Below are positions 25,195-36,700 of a stretch of 64,000 bases of DNA, one piece after another. Source of the stretch: Bactrocera neohumeralis. Taxonomy: Eukaryota; Arthropoda; Insecta; Diptera; Tephritidae. Below the pieces are notes generated by a model that was given only the letters and a program-made list of their open reading frames with translations, was not told the DNA's origin and searched no databases. Each line of letters opens with the position of its first letter. The first letter of the stretch is position 1. Location: assembly GCF_024586455.1 (NCBI RefSeq), contig NC_065921.1:65039528-65103527 (forward strand). Reading direction: 5' to 3'. The position numbers and the translations under genes are program-made.

Positions 25195-27021
25195 ATGGTG
25201 GTTATAAAAAGTGACGAATATCCAAACATTATACTGAATTTGCCAAGAAAACGAAATTGTTTGCAAGACTTATTAAAAAGTGACTTTACAGTTCACAGCG
25301 AATCACATTTCACTGACAAACCCGTTATTTGTGATATACTAAACAATTGTGAAGGTATGAGCTTTTTAATTTTTTTGTTAAATATTTATATATACAGGAA
25401 TATGAGGAAAAAGCTATTACTTTATAAACATTTAAAATTAATTTTTTTTAATATAAAAAGACTAAAAAAATTGTGTTTTGGAAAAATTATTAATATGTAT
25501 TTCACTAAAATCACATTGTTAATCCAAACAGGCGAATAGAGAGTAAGAAGTTAACAAGTTTATAACCAAAAATTAAAATAAAATGCATAAAAAAAATATA
25601 TTTATTCTACATATCACAGAAAGTTATGAAGAATTTAATTTAAAGGCAATTATGTTAATAAAATAAAAAATTAAAGTGCCTCAATGTTCTAATAAAATAA
25701 TAAATAATACACATATATTTATTATACGAAGAAGTGGGTGTTATATGTTTAATATTTGTAAAACAAATTTTGGAAATTTATAAAATTAAATAATTCAAAG
25801 TCTCAGAAAAACGTGCCAAATCTAAAATCAAATGCCTATATACGCATACATTTGTTTTGTTATCGCACCATGCTTCGTTTATCAGCTGTGTAGGTTCATA
25901 GAATTGACCTCTAAAACAGTTTTAGTATTTTAATAAAAAAATATGTTTTTTTATTATTTTATTTATTTAAAAATTGTGTTTTTAATTTCATCGTTATTTA
26001 AATTCCGAGTATTTCCACGGGCATGTAATGATATTTGATTTGTATATATGTACATACATGTGTATTTATATTTTCGTTTTACTTTTTTTGCATATTGCAG
26101 ACTGTTCAAAAATGGCCGCTTTGCCCCAAGGAGCCTTTGCCGCAAGTAAATTGCGCGAATTAAATAATAGGGACTTACTGATAGCTCGCATAAAGAGCAA
26201 CACTGATAAAAATGAAACAAAAAATATTAATACTAATAAAAAATGTAAGTTGGAAGTCTTGTATTTAAAGCAATATACTATATTTAGATTTATTAAATTT
26301 TCTTACTTATTACAGTGACTGAATATACACCGGCAAAATATAATGATAAGTTGATGAATTCTATTTGGGGTTTCTACAATCGTTATTCTCCCCACAATAT
26401 AAAGGGCAACGAATACGAATTTTCGGAAAAAGACTATATTATGCAACAGCAGTAAGTGTATATGGAATAATTTTTTCTTATCATTTCATCATTGGTAGAC
26501 TCTAATGTTGGTAGAAATTATTCTAAATCTAAATATATGTGTACCTTATAAGGGAAAAATATTAAAATAACATTTCTGTGTATGCAAACCCACCTTTTGG
26601 ACTTTAGCAGCTTTTAATTAATTTGATTTCTCATTAAAAAATTATGACTTGATTGCTTGATTTTTAACGTAAAATTTCATGTACGGTTTGGCGAACAAAA
26701 GTTTTAATTTAATTTAATATTAATATTTTAACTGACTCATTGAAGATCTAAAATATCTATATTAAAAATTAAAAAAAATTAAAGTATTACAATTTAAGTT
26801 ATTCACATAAGTTGCACTTATTATTGTAGAGACCAAATGTGTTTCCATTTTGCTGAGGCAGCTTTTGTTTAAGCTACATTGTTTTGAATTTTAAATTACA
26901 ATTAACACTAATTGTTACTCTCTTATTTTCTTTCAGCATTGCTGTTGCATCCTACGCTATTGCTGAAGATTTGGCAATGGCTCTACGTTCCGGTAAGGAA
27001 TGGGATTTACGTGAGAAGTAA
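25195..27021 (+). CDS. Unrecognised small protein gene, 4 exons, 174 residues
   Basis: Exons 25195-25354, 26101-26244, 26316-26451 and 26937-27021 join with GT-AG introns and compatible phases into 525 nt ending in TAA. An in-frame TGA lies immediately before the ATG, fixing the start of this frame. The product begins MVVIKSDEYPNIILNL, contains CSKMAALPQGAFAASKLREL (54-73), a Lys/Asn-rich linker, IWGFYNRYSPHNIKG (about 115-129) and ends with IAEDLAMALRSGKEWDLREK. It has no membrane segment, signal peptide or domain I can name. Alternatively, translation could start at the ATG at 26112 (AAAAATGG, better context), giving 117 residues. The spaced coding-like exons make a real gene likely; the function is unknown. 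Confidence 0.72.
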
Positions 27022-27245
27022 AGCAATACTATTTTTTAATATTGCTTAAAATTTGGCGCAAAAATTTTTTTATACTTTCAATTATTTAAGAAATATGAAT
27101 TTGTTAAATGATCAGTAATTTTATAAATTGATTTATGAATGAAAATATATTCAAAGCAGATGATAGCATAAAAACGCATTTGATTTTCTAATAAGTTTTT
27201 TTACATACAAATAGGTATAAGAAAATAATTCAATATTGACGTAAT

Positions 27246-30200
27246 TCAATTCAAATAACAGGACTCATAAGTGGGCACCATATATTTGATATTTATGAAA
27301 GCATCTTCGCCGCCATGTAACTCCAACACTTGTAAGGTCTCATCGATGAGATCTCCGAGATTCATATTGGTGCGTTGAGCGTAGTCTATTTCATCGCCGC
27401 AATTCACTGCAAAGAAGAGGGAAATTAATAAGAGAGTTGCAAATAATACAATTCCCACATTTGCACTTTTTAATATTAAGCTTGCGAATCACCCAACTCA
27501 TATCCAGGCAAATATATAGGACTCCTTTAATTAGGAATTTATGTTAAATAAATAGTAGTATATGTAATGTCAAACTGGTGGCTGACTGGTCAAATTTTTT
27601 TGAGTCGAAGTAACCATACCTCGCTTTAAAATCTATTCACCTGCATTGTTTACTCAAAGGAAAAAAAATATAACGCTCATTGGCCGACCTGTTCCGAGTC
27701 GAACGACTATCGTAAAACTTTACAGCTCGTTTCGAAATATGTATTATACAGTTTTTTAAAACGAAGCAGAAAACATTGATTATTTGTTTCCTTTCTGATC
27801 TACTCCGAGCTAAATCGAACCATAACTCACATTAATTTCACTCAAAGACAGTTTCTTCAAACGAAAAAGCTTTATTGCTTTTTGCTCGATCTGTTCCGAG
27901 TCGAATCGTAACCTTACAGCTCGTTTTGAAATAATTTCACAAAAACCGCTTATCCAAAGGAAGCAAAGAAAAAAAAGTGCAGATATACCGTTTATTAAAA
28001 CGAAGCAGAAAACATTGATTATATTTGCTCATTGCCGATCTACTCCAAGTTGAACTGACCATTGGAAACTTTACTCCTTATTTTGAAGTCATTACAGAAA
28101 AACTGTTTATTAAAATGAAACCTTTTTGGTGCTTCGCTGAACTGTTCCGAGTTGAACCGACCATCGACAAACTTGACAGCTCGTTTTGACGTCAACACAA
28201 AAACATCTTTTTTAAAAAGGAGCAGAACTGCGTTTTGTCTAGTTCTACATATTGGTCTTTCGGTGAGCTGTTCCGATTTGAACCGACCATCGGAGACCTT
28301 CACAGCTCGCCTTTAAATCACAAACATATTTATTAAAAACCTTTTCGCCGGAGTTTTTGCACCACAGAGGGGTTGAATCTTTTACCCTTTCATAATCAAT
28401 ATGTAGTCATATTTGCACAGTTTAGTAGACAGTTTGATTACAGCCATAGTAGCGTGTCGGTCCACGTGCCAAGCCATTCGTAATAAAAAAATAAAATTGT
28501 TCTTTGCTGACAATTGTCGTCATCAATCCCATCTTTCAACGAAATGAGCTCGACTACAAAAAAAGGGTCCATTATTTATGTAAAGTATACATTTGAGACA
28601 AAAACATAGTTCGAAATACTTGAGGACCCCTTAGTTGATTTAATGTAATTTCATTCGATGTGAGTAATCATCTAAATCTGTACTTGTTGATAAGTCTGGT
28701 TCAGTAAGTCAGCTTGCTTATCATTAGTTGTCAGCGCGGTTTCATATGTGTATGTATGTATGTACTTGCAGACATACATATGTATGCATGGTCACTTAGC
28801 TACAGATTTCGCATTTGTTTACTGCATTTTTGGTACAAGGTTATATAGTACATACATACATACATATACATTTCCCTATATATTGCACTGTTGATAGTTA
28901 ATAAATCTCAGTGCATTGACAAAAAAATAGTTTTACTTTTGTTATCTGTACATTAACAACAATATGTATACTTAGACAGATGCCCTTTGTCGATACGTCT
29001 AGACTCTAGAATGAAACAAAAGGGGTTAATTGAGAGCCGATAATTTAGATTAGTAACAATAAACACATATAATGCATATTTTTATTGATGATATGTATGT
29101 ATGTACATAATATACATATTATATATATGTATATATTTTAATTAGTTTAATATCTTTGATTAAAAAACAACAGTTTTTATTGGATGACTGAACACAAAAT
29201 AATAATTTAAAAAGAAAAAACGTCAACTTCCGTTACACCGAAGCTATAATATCCTTCACATATAAAAGGTGTCCGTACTATACTATAGTGGTCCGATCTG
29301 AACAATTTCTTCGGAGATTATACAATTTCTTTGGGCAATAGTCCATGCAGAGAGACTATTTCGCGTATATACAGACCGGTCAGACGCACATGGCTTTATA
29401 TGTATATATGTACACTATAAGATCTGCGACGTTTCCCTGTGGTTGTTATAAACTTCGTGTCTAACTTAAAATAACCTGCTCAAGGCTGTATTTCGGCCCT
29501 GATGAACACTTTGCTAGAGTTTTTACTCATGAATGGAGTACTACATATTCAAATGGGAACAGTTTTTAATGATTTTTTATAAGAAAACAAAACACATGTA
29601 ACTAAATTTTGAGCGCAAAACCCAAATATTTGTGGCATTACATAATTAATCGTCCACTTTTAATTTCACTCACCGTTTTTCACCTTGAAAGCATTAAACA
29701 TGGGCAGCAATTGTCGATAAAACGGCACCAAAGCTGGACCCACCATATCGGAAGATATAACAAGTTGTTGTATTATTTTTAAAGTTGTGCACATAACCTC
29801 CAAATTGCGTGTGCTAAGTGCATCTATAAAGAAAGAAACGCAAACAAAGAATCCTAATCATGTTTTTGGCGATAAAATCAAAACCGCGTTACGGTCATAA
29901 ACACTTTGGCTTGCGGTAGCCTACATTAAGGCGCACGCAATCACTTCAATACATATGTTACTACATACATATGTATGTACATACATATGTATATTAACTG
30001 CTTAACACTTACTCTTAAGTGGTAATATTAATTGCGGTACAACGGGATGAATTTTCTCGCCACCAGCAACCAATAAATCTGTAACACCTTGACGAGCATA
30101 TGTCTTATAGGGGTGCTGGGTCTCAGACAGACCGTCAAAGAAGAGCGGCAAGTAGAGGCTGTAGTCGAGTTTGTCAATATCCACCTTCGAACAAAAGCTG

Positions 30201-31914
30201 TTATAGTAAACTAAATACCAGATATACTACTCAAATATATCGTTATGTGTATGCATGTACCAGATATTTGTATGTATGTATATATAATGAGCATTTACGT
30301 TCGTGTTACATGCCAAGCACGCCTTTGCACGCAACAAAAAATGCAAGAACGCAAAAAACATATTCAATTCCATTTCAATTACCCGCAACACTCGCCCATC
30401 TGCTCATAAGCATGTGCCCTTTCACAGCACTTGCTTTTTTGAGTCAGGCAGGTGTTCGTAGGTGTATACATTTTTATAGAGTACACCCACCTGAGCAATA
30501 AATCCGCGGTAAAATATTATATCTCTAAATGACAACATTGTCGTGCGAAATTATTATTATTTTTATTTATTTATAGAAACTTTATATATGCACAGCTGAA
30601 CTGTTTATTTGAGGAATTTGCATTCTGTAGCAATAAATAATCCATCAATCAAAATCAAAATCTGCATTTGCAACGGAAATTGAGTTCAAAATTAAGTTTT
30701 TGGCAAGTTATATACTGCAGCTGTATTAATGGCAAGCGAAAGTGAATTATAATTAAAACTTGAATATTCTACAGATTATTATTTTAGGTTAGAAATTTAT
30801 TATTCTAGAATATGTATGTAAATATAAAATCAAATACATATGTATGTACATATATTCAAAATTTATTATTTTTGATTAAGTACGTATTATTTTTAATTAT
30901 ACCAAATTTTTCTCTAAGGGTAGTATTTATAGTACTGAATTAAAAAAAAACTGCAAAGTTTTTTTGTTAAATTGTATGTATGGCAATGGAAAATGAGCTG
31001 CTTAGAGCAGTTTAGGATTATTATTTTAAGTTACGAACTTAGTGAATTTATGATTATTTTAGAATATTGGTAATTATATAAAAAAATAATATTTTAATAT
31101 CCTTTCTTATAATATATAATATAAATATTAATTTTTTAATCTATACTTGCTGATTCTTTTTAGATAAAGCAAACTTTGATCCATTGCAAAAACATACATA
31201 TTTATTTATAGTTTCAATTTTAGACCTTTGTAAATAAAAACAAATTTTCATTTTCAATTTTTTTTTTTCAAAATACAGAAAATAGTGTTTTATGGACATT
31301 AAGTGCGTACACAACTATATATGTATTTATACATATATGTATGTATGTATGTATGCAATCTTACCGTCCAACCAATTTTATCACCTCCACATAAATACTC
31401 CATTTTTATAGGCAGATCCCCACGATCAAAATACATGCGAAATGTTGTTGTAGAACGCCTGTGACTATCACCACCGTTGAAATTGCTTCCGCCCAAATCC
31501 AATTGTAAAGTGGAAATGGTTTTCTTTTTGCTGCCGTTCAAATCTGAAATTCATATCTTCATTATCTTGCCGTTACATACATACATACACACACATACAT
31601 ACATATGATAAAATTATAAATTTCAAATAAAATCATTTAAACCGATACATACTTTTTCCATTCACTTTTCCCCGTGCGCTCGCGGGTGCTGGTGGCTCAT
31701 CTATTGGTCCATGTACAACCACAGTATTTTTCTGCATCGATTGCACTGAAAATGGTGGTACACAACGGGCCCGTTGTGCAGAATAGTTTGCGAAAGGGCG
31801 TGTCGTTGGTGGATTTGCCGATTTAGACCGGTATTTGGTTGATTTACCATAAACATTACATTCGTGCGATTTTGGAATATGAACACGTGCCGTATGTAAC
31901 ATTGCTTTTAACAT
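27246..31914 (-). CDS. PACRG: PACRG (Parkin co-regulated gene) homologue, complete, 5 exons
   Basis: PACRG is an axonemal inner-junction protein that ties the A and B tubules of doublet microtubules; in flies this implies sperm tails and sensory cilia. Coding exons in transcript order are 31653-31914, 31365-31543, 30013-30184, 29674-29823 and 27246-27406 (924 nt, 307 residues), all GT-AG and in phase. The N-terminal 100 residues are divergent and basic. The conserved core starts at STTTFRMYFDRGDLPI and continues with LDYSLYLPLFFDGL, YARQGVTDLLVAGGEKI, VISSDMVGPALVPFYRQLLP and ends GGEDAFINIKYMVPTYESC before the stop, exactly as in vertebrate PACRG. The 2.3-kb last intron holds a degenerate tandem repeat and a dispersed-repeat remnant. 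Its stop codon lies 225 bases from that of the convergent gene at 25195. Confidence 0.94.
27600..28340. repeat. Degenerate tandem repeat, about six units of 90-150 bp, in the last PACRG intron
   Basis: A core resembling CTGTTCCGAGTYGAACCGACC recurs at about 27689, 27799, 27891, 28039, 28142 and 28268. Each is followed by an ACAGCTCGTTT-like block and then AAAACGAAGCAGAAAACATT-like or AAAAAC blocks. Spacing is irregular, so units have gained and lost bases. On the minus strand parts of units translate to related peptides (VDGRFNSEQ and SDGRFKSEQ at 28040-28303), so it may be an old coding minisatellite, though stops are frequent. Confidence 0.75.
29215..29490. repeat. Probable dispersed-repeat remnant in the PACRG intron
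   Basis: The stretch with CGTCAACTTCCGTTACACCG, GTGGTCCGATCTGAACAATT and GTCAGACGCACATGGCT resembles a repeat I associate with tephritid genomes. That recognition is from general memory and not from a second copy in this window, so family and ends are uncertain. Confidence 0.35.
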
Positions 31915-32684
31915 TTATTCTATTTATGAAATGAACTTTAATAATGGAATTGTTGAGTAGGGGCGCTCCCAACACTTCAAAGGGTAAACAATAAACTAAA
32001 GTTTAAGGACTCGCTACTAACTACTAAAATCTAAGGAATTTTCTAGCGTCTAGTTGGTATGTATTGGAATCAGTGTAACGAATTGGTGTGGGTGGTAATC
32101 AAAACAAAACGTTGCTAGGCTTAAATCGAATAGTAAACAACTTAATAAGCTTTGAATAATTTGTTAGTGAGGGCTGTTGTTTTGCCTTTTTAGTATTTAT
32201 TCCCTACAAAAATGATACTAATATATTTATGTATTTATTATTATACTCTCCCAATATGTTGCTACAGAGAATAAAAGTTTGGTTTATCGTACATGTTGGA
32301 AAACGTAATTAATTGTGGTTAAATTGAAAGCCATACAAGCATAGATGACAGATATTTCAAGATTTTACATCAATGTAGAATAAATATTTTGTTTAGAGAA
32401 GAAGACTTTTATACATTATGCAATACCCTACCCTAACGGTAGCTATTTTTTAAATTCGTTCTGCAATAACCCTACCATCTAATTGCAGAATACGTCGTAT
32501 AAATATTGAACTCAAACCAGTTTGTATAGAGTGGCAACTTTCCCTATCCGATTTGTATGTATTATACAATGTCTAGAGTATTAATAATTTCCGACAATTA
32601 TTCTGGACCTGTCTGAAATTGTTAAACTTTGAATATAAAAACTAGAATTGTTTTTACACATACATATATACATTTACAAAAAAA
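31915..32684. other. Intergenic DNA between PACRG and the hnRNP U-like gene
   Basis: Contains the PACRG promoter region. No other feature recognised. Confidence 0.4.
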
Positions 32685-33103
32685 GGGTAAAATTTAGAAT
32701 AGCATCCCCGGATTTCGGGGATAAAATGGGTATCAATGGAAAGGTGACGTTCTCCAGATCACGAAAATATATATATATAGTTGCCGCTGACTTATAGTTT
32801 TTAAAATATTTGCATTTAAAGTTAAAAAATTGACAACTTTTAACTTGATAATTTGTATATTGTGAATAACTTTTTCACTTATATTGTGCACTTTTCACTT
32901 ACTAACACTTCACTATAACGTTTCGGTATATTCATTTTTTTAATATTTGTTGTAAATAAAGCTTTATTAAAGTTATCAATGTAAAAGTTGTCAATTTTTC
33001 AACTTTAAATGTATATATTTTTTCGTGATCTGGAGAACGTCACCTTTCCAGTGATACCCATTTTATTCCCGAAATCCGGGGATGCTATTCTAAATCCCAG
33101 CCC
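32685..33103. mobile_element. Long-TIR MITE, 419 bp
   Basis: The first and last roughly 110-145 bases are inverted repeats of each other with few differences: TTTAGAATAGCATCCCCGG, AAAATGGGTATCA, GGAAAGGTGACGTTCTCCAG and ATCACGAAAA on the left (32698-32770) return inverted at 33010-33095, and a second block (TTAAAGTT...AAAATTGACAACTTTTA) pairs with AAAGTTGTCAATTTTT near 32985-33005. The ends GGG...CCC are flanked by AAAAAAA (possibly CAAAAAAA) on both sides, a likely 7-8 bp target duplication. No ORF. Confidence 0.88.
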
Positions 33104-33199
33104 AAAAAAACCCTTTACCTAAAGAACTAATTATAATAATTAGCCACTTTTGTGGTTAAATTATAGCTAAGTGGTCTCTTGAATACGGCAACTCGTAAC

Positions 33200-33761
33200 A
33201 TTCTAGCATCTGCCATTCCAATTCACCGCCATTTTTTCGGAATCGCGCCGCTCGCTGCTCGTTCATGTTTGTTCGTTCATTCGCGCAACGGCAACGAAGA
33301 AATTTTCAATGATTGGTTAGTCTGTGTGAAAAAATATTAAAATAGTGCAAACACACACATAAAAATACTTAAAAATATTTAAAAAATACTATTTTTTGGT
33401 TATATTTATCATATTCAATGGAAGTATTACGCAATTTTTGCAAAAAGTGCAGAAAAATACATTGAGAAAATTTTGCAGGGTGACTTGTATGATTTTCGCC
33501 ACAGAAATCTTTCCACCACCTCAAGTACTAGGCAAGCAACGAGTAGAAAAGCAGCCGCCGCAGTAACAGCGGATTGCGAGAAACGCATTCGCGCCGTTTC
33601 TCGTTTTGTGAGACCGCGAGTGACCGCATTTTATTCTTTACTTACATATGCGTCTAGTAAATAATACTAACTGAATATTTAATACTTATTATTAAATTGT
33701 CACAAAATAAGACGGCAATAAATAATTTAATTATTGGCAAAGGGTTCGCACAATAAGTAAT
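33200..33761 (+). promoter_or_regulatory. Promoter and 5' leader of the hnRNP U-like gene
   Basis: Base composition changes sharply at about 33215: ATTCCAATTCACCGCCATTT then GCGCCGCTCGCTGCTCGTTC, unlike the AT-rich DNA before it, which fits a housekeeping-type TATA-less promoter with start sites near 33230-33300. A 63-codon upstream frame at 33473-33664 lies in the presumed leader and may be a uORF. The exact start site cannot be read from sequence. Confidence 0.5.
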
Positions 33762-36700
33762 ATGGATGTATCCAAATTGGATAAGATGAAGGTGATAGAC
33801 CTTCGAAAGGAGCTGGAATCGCGTGGTCTTGATACTAAAGGTGTAAAAGCGGTTTTGGTAGAACGTTTAAGGGCTTTTCTAGAAGATGGCATTGGTAAGT
33901 TTTTTTCTTATAAATTATAAGATTACGAATATAGCATTATGTTCTAGCATATTTTAATTACTTTTTGAAGAAAAATTTTTGAAAGAAACTTATGTGATAA
34001 AATATTTCGATTTATTTTAAACAATAGCAATAGAAAGGGAGACTTCATTACGAAAAACGAAAGGTGATATAAAAAATTTTAGCTCATATAGACATACACA
34101 TTAGATTTCGGGTATTTTGACTTATAGTGAATAATTTTAAAAGAAAAATCATGATATTTATAATACATATATTTCGTATCAGGTTCTGCACCCGGTACAC
34201 CAGGAACTCCTGGTAGAAGATGCCGTCGTACTCGGTCCATGACCCGCTCTCCTTCACCTTCACCAGTAAAAATTGCAGCAGTGGAACCTAATTTGGAGAC
34301 ACTAGCTGAAGAAGATGATAATGCTAACTCTGAAAGCGCTCCTACTGAAGTTGAGGGCAAGGAGATTTCCAGTGAAATAGAAGCCGTTGATGAGGATCAA
34401 AATCAAAACCAAGAATCGGAAGAAAACGATCAAGAGGAACACACAGAATACGAGGTTGTTGAAAAAATTGATCAGAACGGAGAAGATTCAAAAGGGGAAG
34501 ATATTGAAGAAGAACCCGAAAATGAAGAAATAGAAAATCAATATGAGGAAGAACGTTTAGTAGATGGGAAACTTAATAAAAGCGATATTGAAACGGTAGA
34601 GGAGGACCAAGATAATAATGACAAAGAAATGGAAGTTGATCAAGATAATGAACCAAAAGAAGCAGTAAGAGAGGTTACTGAAAAGAACAATGAAAAGGAG
34701 TTGGAAGAAAGTAAGCCGGAAGTTAGCCGTGATAAACGCTCCCATTCACGTTCACATTCCAAAGAACGTCATAATCGTTCTCATTCCCGCTCACGTTCGC
34801 GTTCCCGTTCTCGGTCAAAATCACGATCGCGCTCTCGATCCAAATCTACATCTCGCACACCGAAACGTCGAAGCGGCGCTGGTAGTCAAAGTACACCGTC
34901 TAAAGCAGAAGAGGCAACAAATCCTGAAGATGAACCTACCATTGAAGACAAGCAATTTGGTTTAAGTTGGTGTAAGTTAATACCACATTTATTGATTACA
35001 AACTTTTTCATATTTTTGAATAATTATTACGGTTTTTTAGTCGATTCCGATTTACATCTGCGCATTGATCCGGTAACGTTCACATCGGCGAAGCCCATGT
35101 CACATGAAATATATTCATTGATTTGGTCTGGTGCACGAACAAATTATGGTGTGCGTGAGGGTAAAGTATGTTTTGAAGTGAGATTGGCAGAGGAAACCCA
35201 ATTAGTACGTGCACATCAGTTCCGCGATGAACCCCATGTGCGCGGCTTTCGTGTCGGCTTTTCTTTGCCTGACACAACTTTATTGCTGGGTGAAGCAGAA
35301 AATTCATTCGCTTATTGTGAGACCGGTCGCAAAGCTACTAATTCAGAATTTACAGAATTTTCGAAACCATATCAACTTGATGATGTAATAGGATGTTATT
35401 TGGATTTAGAGAGTACGCCTTGCAACATTAAATATACCTTAAATGGCGAAGATCTTGGCGTGGCTTTTGAATTTGACAAAAGTATTTTGGGAGACAATGG
35501 TGCACTATTTCCACATATTCTGACTAAAGGTTATGAGTACCATGTGAATTTTGCTGACAATGAAAATTTGCTAGCGAATGTGGAGAGACCGAAACGTATG
35601 CGGCGCATACCGAAAAAGGAAAAAGAGGTTGAGAAAGAAAAGGATAAAGATAAGAATGAAAAACCCAAAGGAGAAACCAGTAAGGTCTCGGAAGAAGGTG
35701 GTGCAAAATCTGAAGAGGAAGTTGCTGCTAAATCGAAACCATCAACCCTTGAGGACGAGGAAATGGAGGAAAAAAAAGATGAAGGCAATGAAACAACAGA
35801 AATTCAAAAAACCGAAGGTGAGACTTTTTTTATTACAAAATTGTGTACCAGAGCACAAGTTTTTTTTTTGTTAGTAGGAAGGGTTGTTGTACACTAATGT
35901 AAACTAGTTATGCAGTTGAATATTTGAATTTTGTTCAAATAGAGTTATTATTCAAAGCATTACATATCTTTTTAGAACCTAAACCGGCAGGCGAGGAAGC
36001 TGAACCAACAGAACAAAAAACGAGTGAGAAAGCTGAAAATGCTGAACCAAATGGTGATAACCACATCGCAGTTGAAGATAAAGCAGAAGATAAAAAAGAA
36101 GCTGAAAATGCAAAAGATAGCAAGAAAAAGAATGAAGAAGATGTGGATGGACCCTCACCAAGCAAACGTAAACGTCTTGATGATGGTAAAGAGAAACGAC
36201 GTGAGTCTTCCGATGAAGATGAATATGAAGAAATCATACCGGAACCACGTGAGCCAGTCTCTCTATTAGTCGGTTATGAACTGATCGCATTGATACCAGA
36301 AGAAAAATATGTGCCTGGTCCGCAGCGACCTAACAGTCGGAAGGAATGCGAAGTTATTCTGTTAGTAGGCCTACCCAGTGCTGGCAAAACCCATTGGGCA
36401 TTACAGCACATCAAAGAAAATGCCGAAAAACGTTATCACGTGATTGGAGCAGATTCATTGATTGCCAAAATGAGCGTAAGTAGATGAAATTCCGACACAC
36501 TTTTTAAGCGTAAAAGTTAACTTATTTTCATAAATTCTTTAATTAATTTCAGATTGATGGCGCGCCACGTAAACCCTTACATAAGGGTCGTTGGGAACGT
36601 GTCTACGAATTATGCTTGAATAATTTGTCTCCATTAGAGGAGATTGCAACCAAGCGACGTCGCAATTTCATACTTGATCAGGTAATTCGGTATTATTCGG

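Noticed and set aside
33473..33664. 63-codon ORF before the hnRNP U-like start codon
   Set aside because: Lies in the probable 5' leader and no splice or family evidence supports a separate protein; kept only as a possible uORF.
35935..36237. Ser/Phe-rich minus-strand ORF
   Set aside because: Shadow of the Glu/Lys-rich linker of the hnRNP U-like gene.
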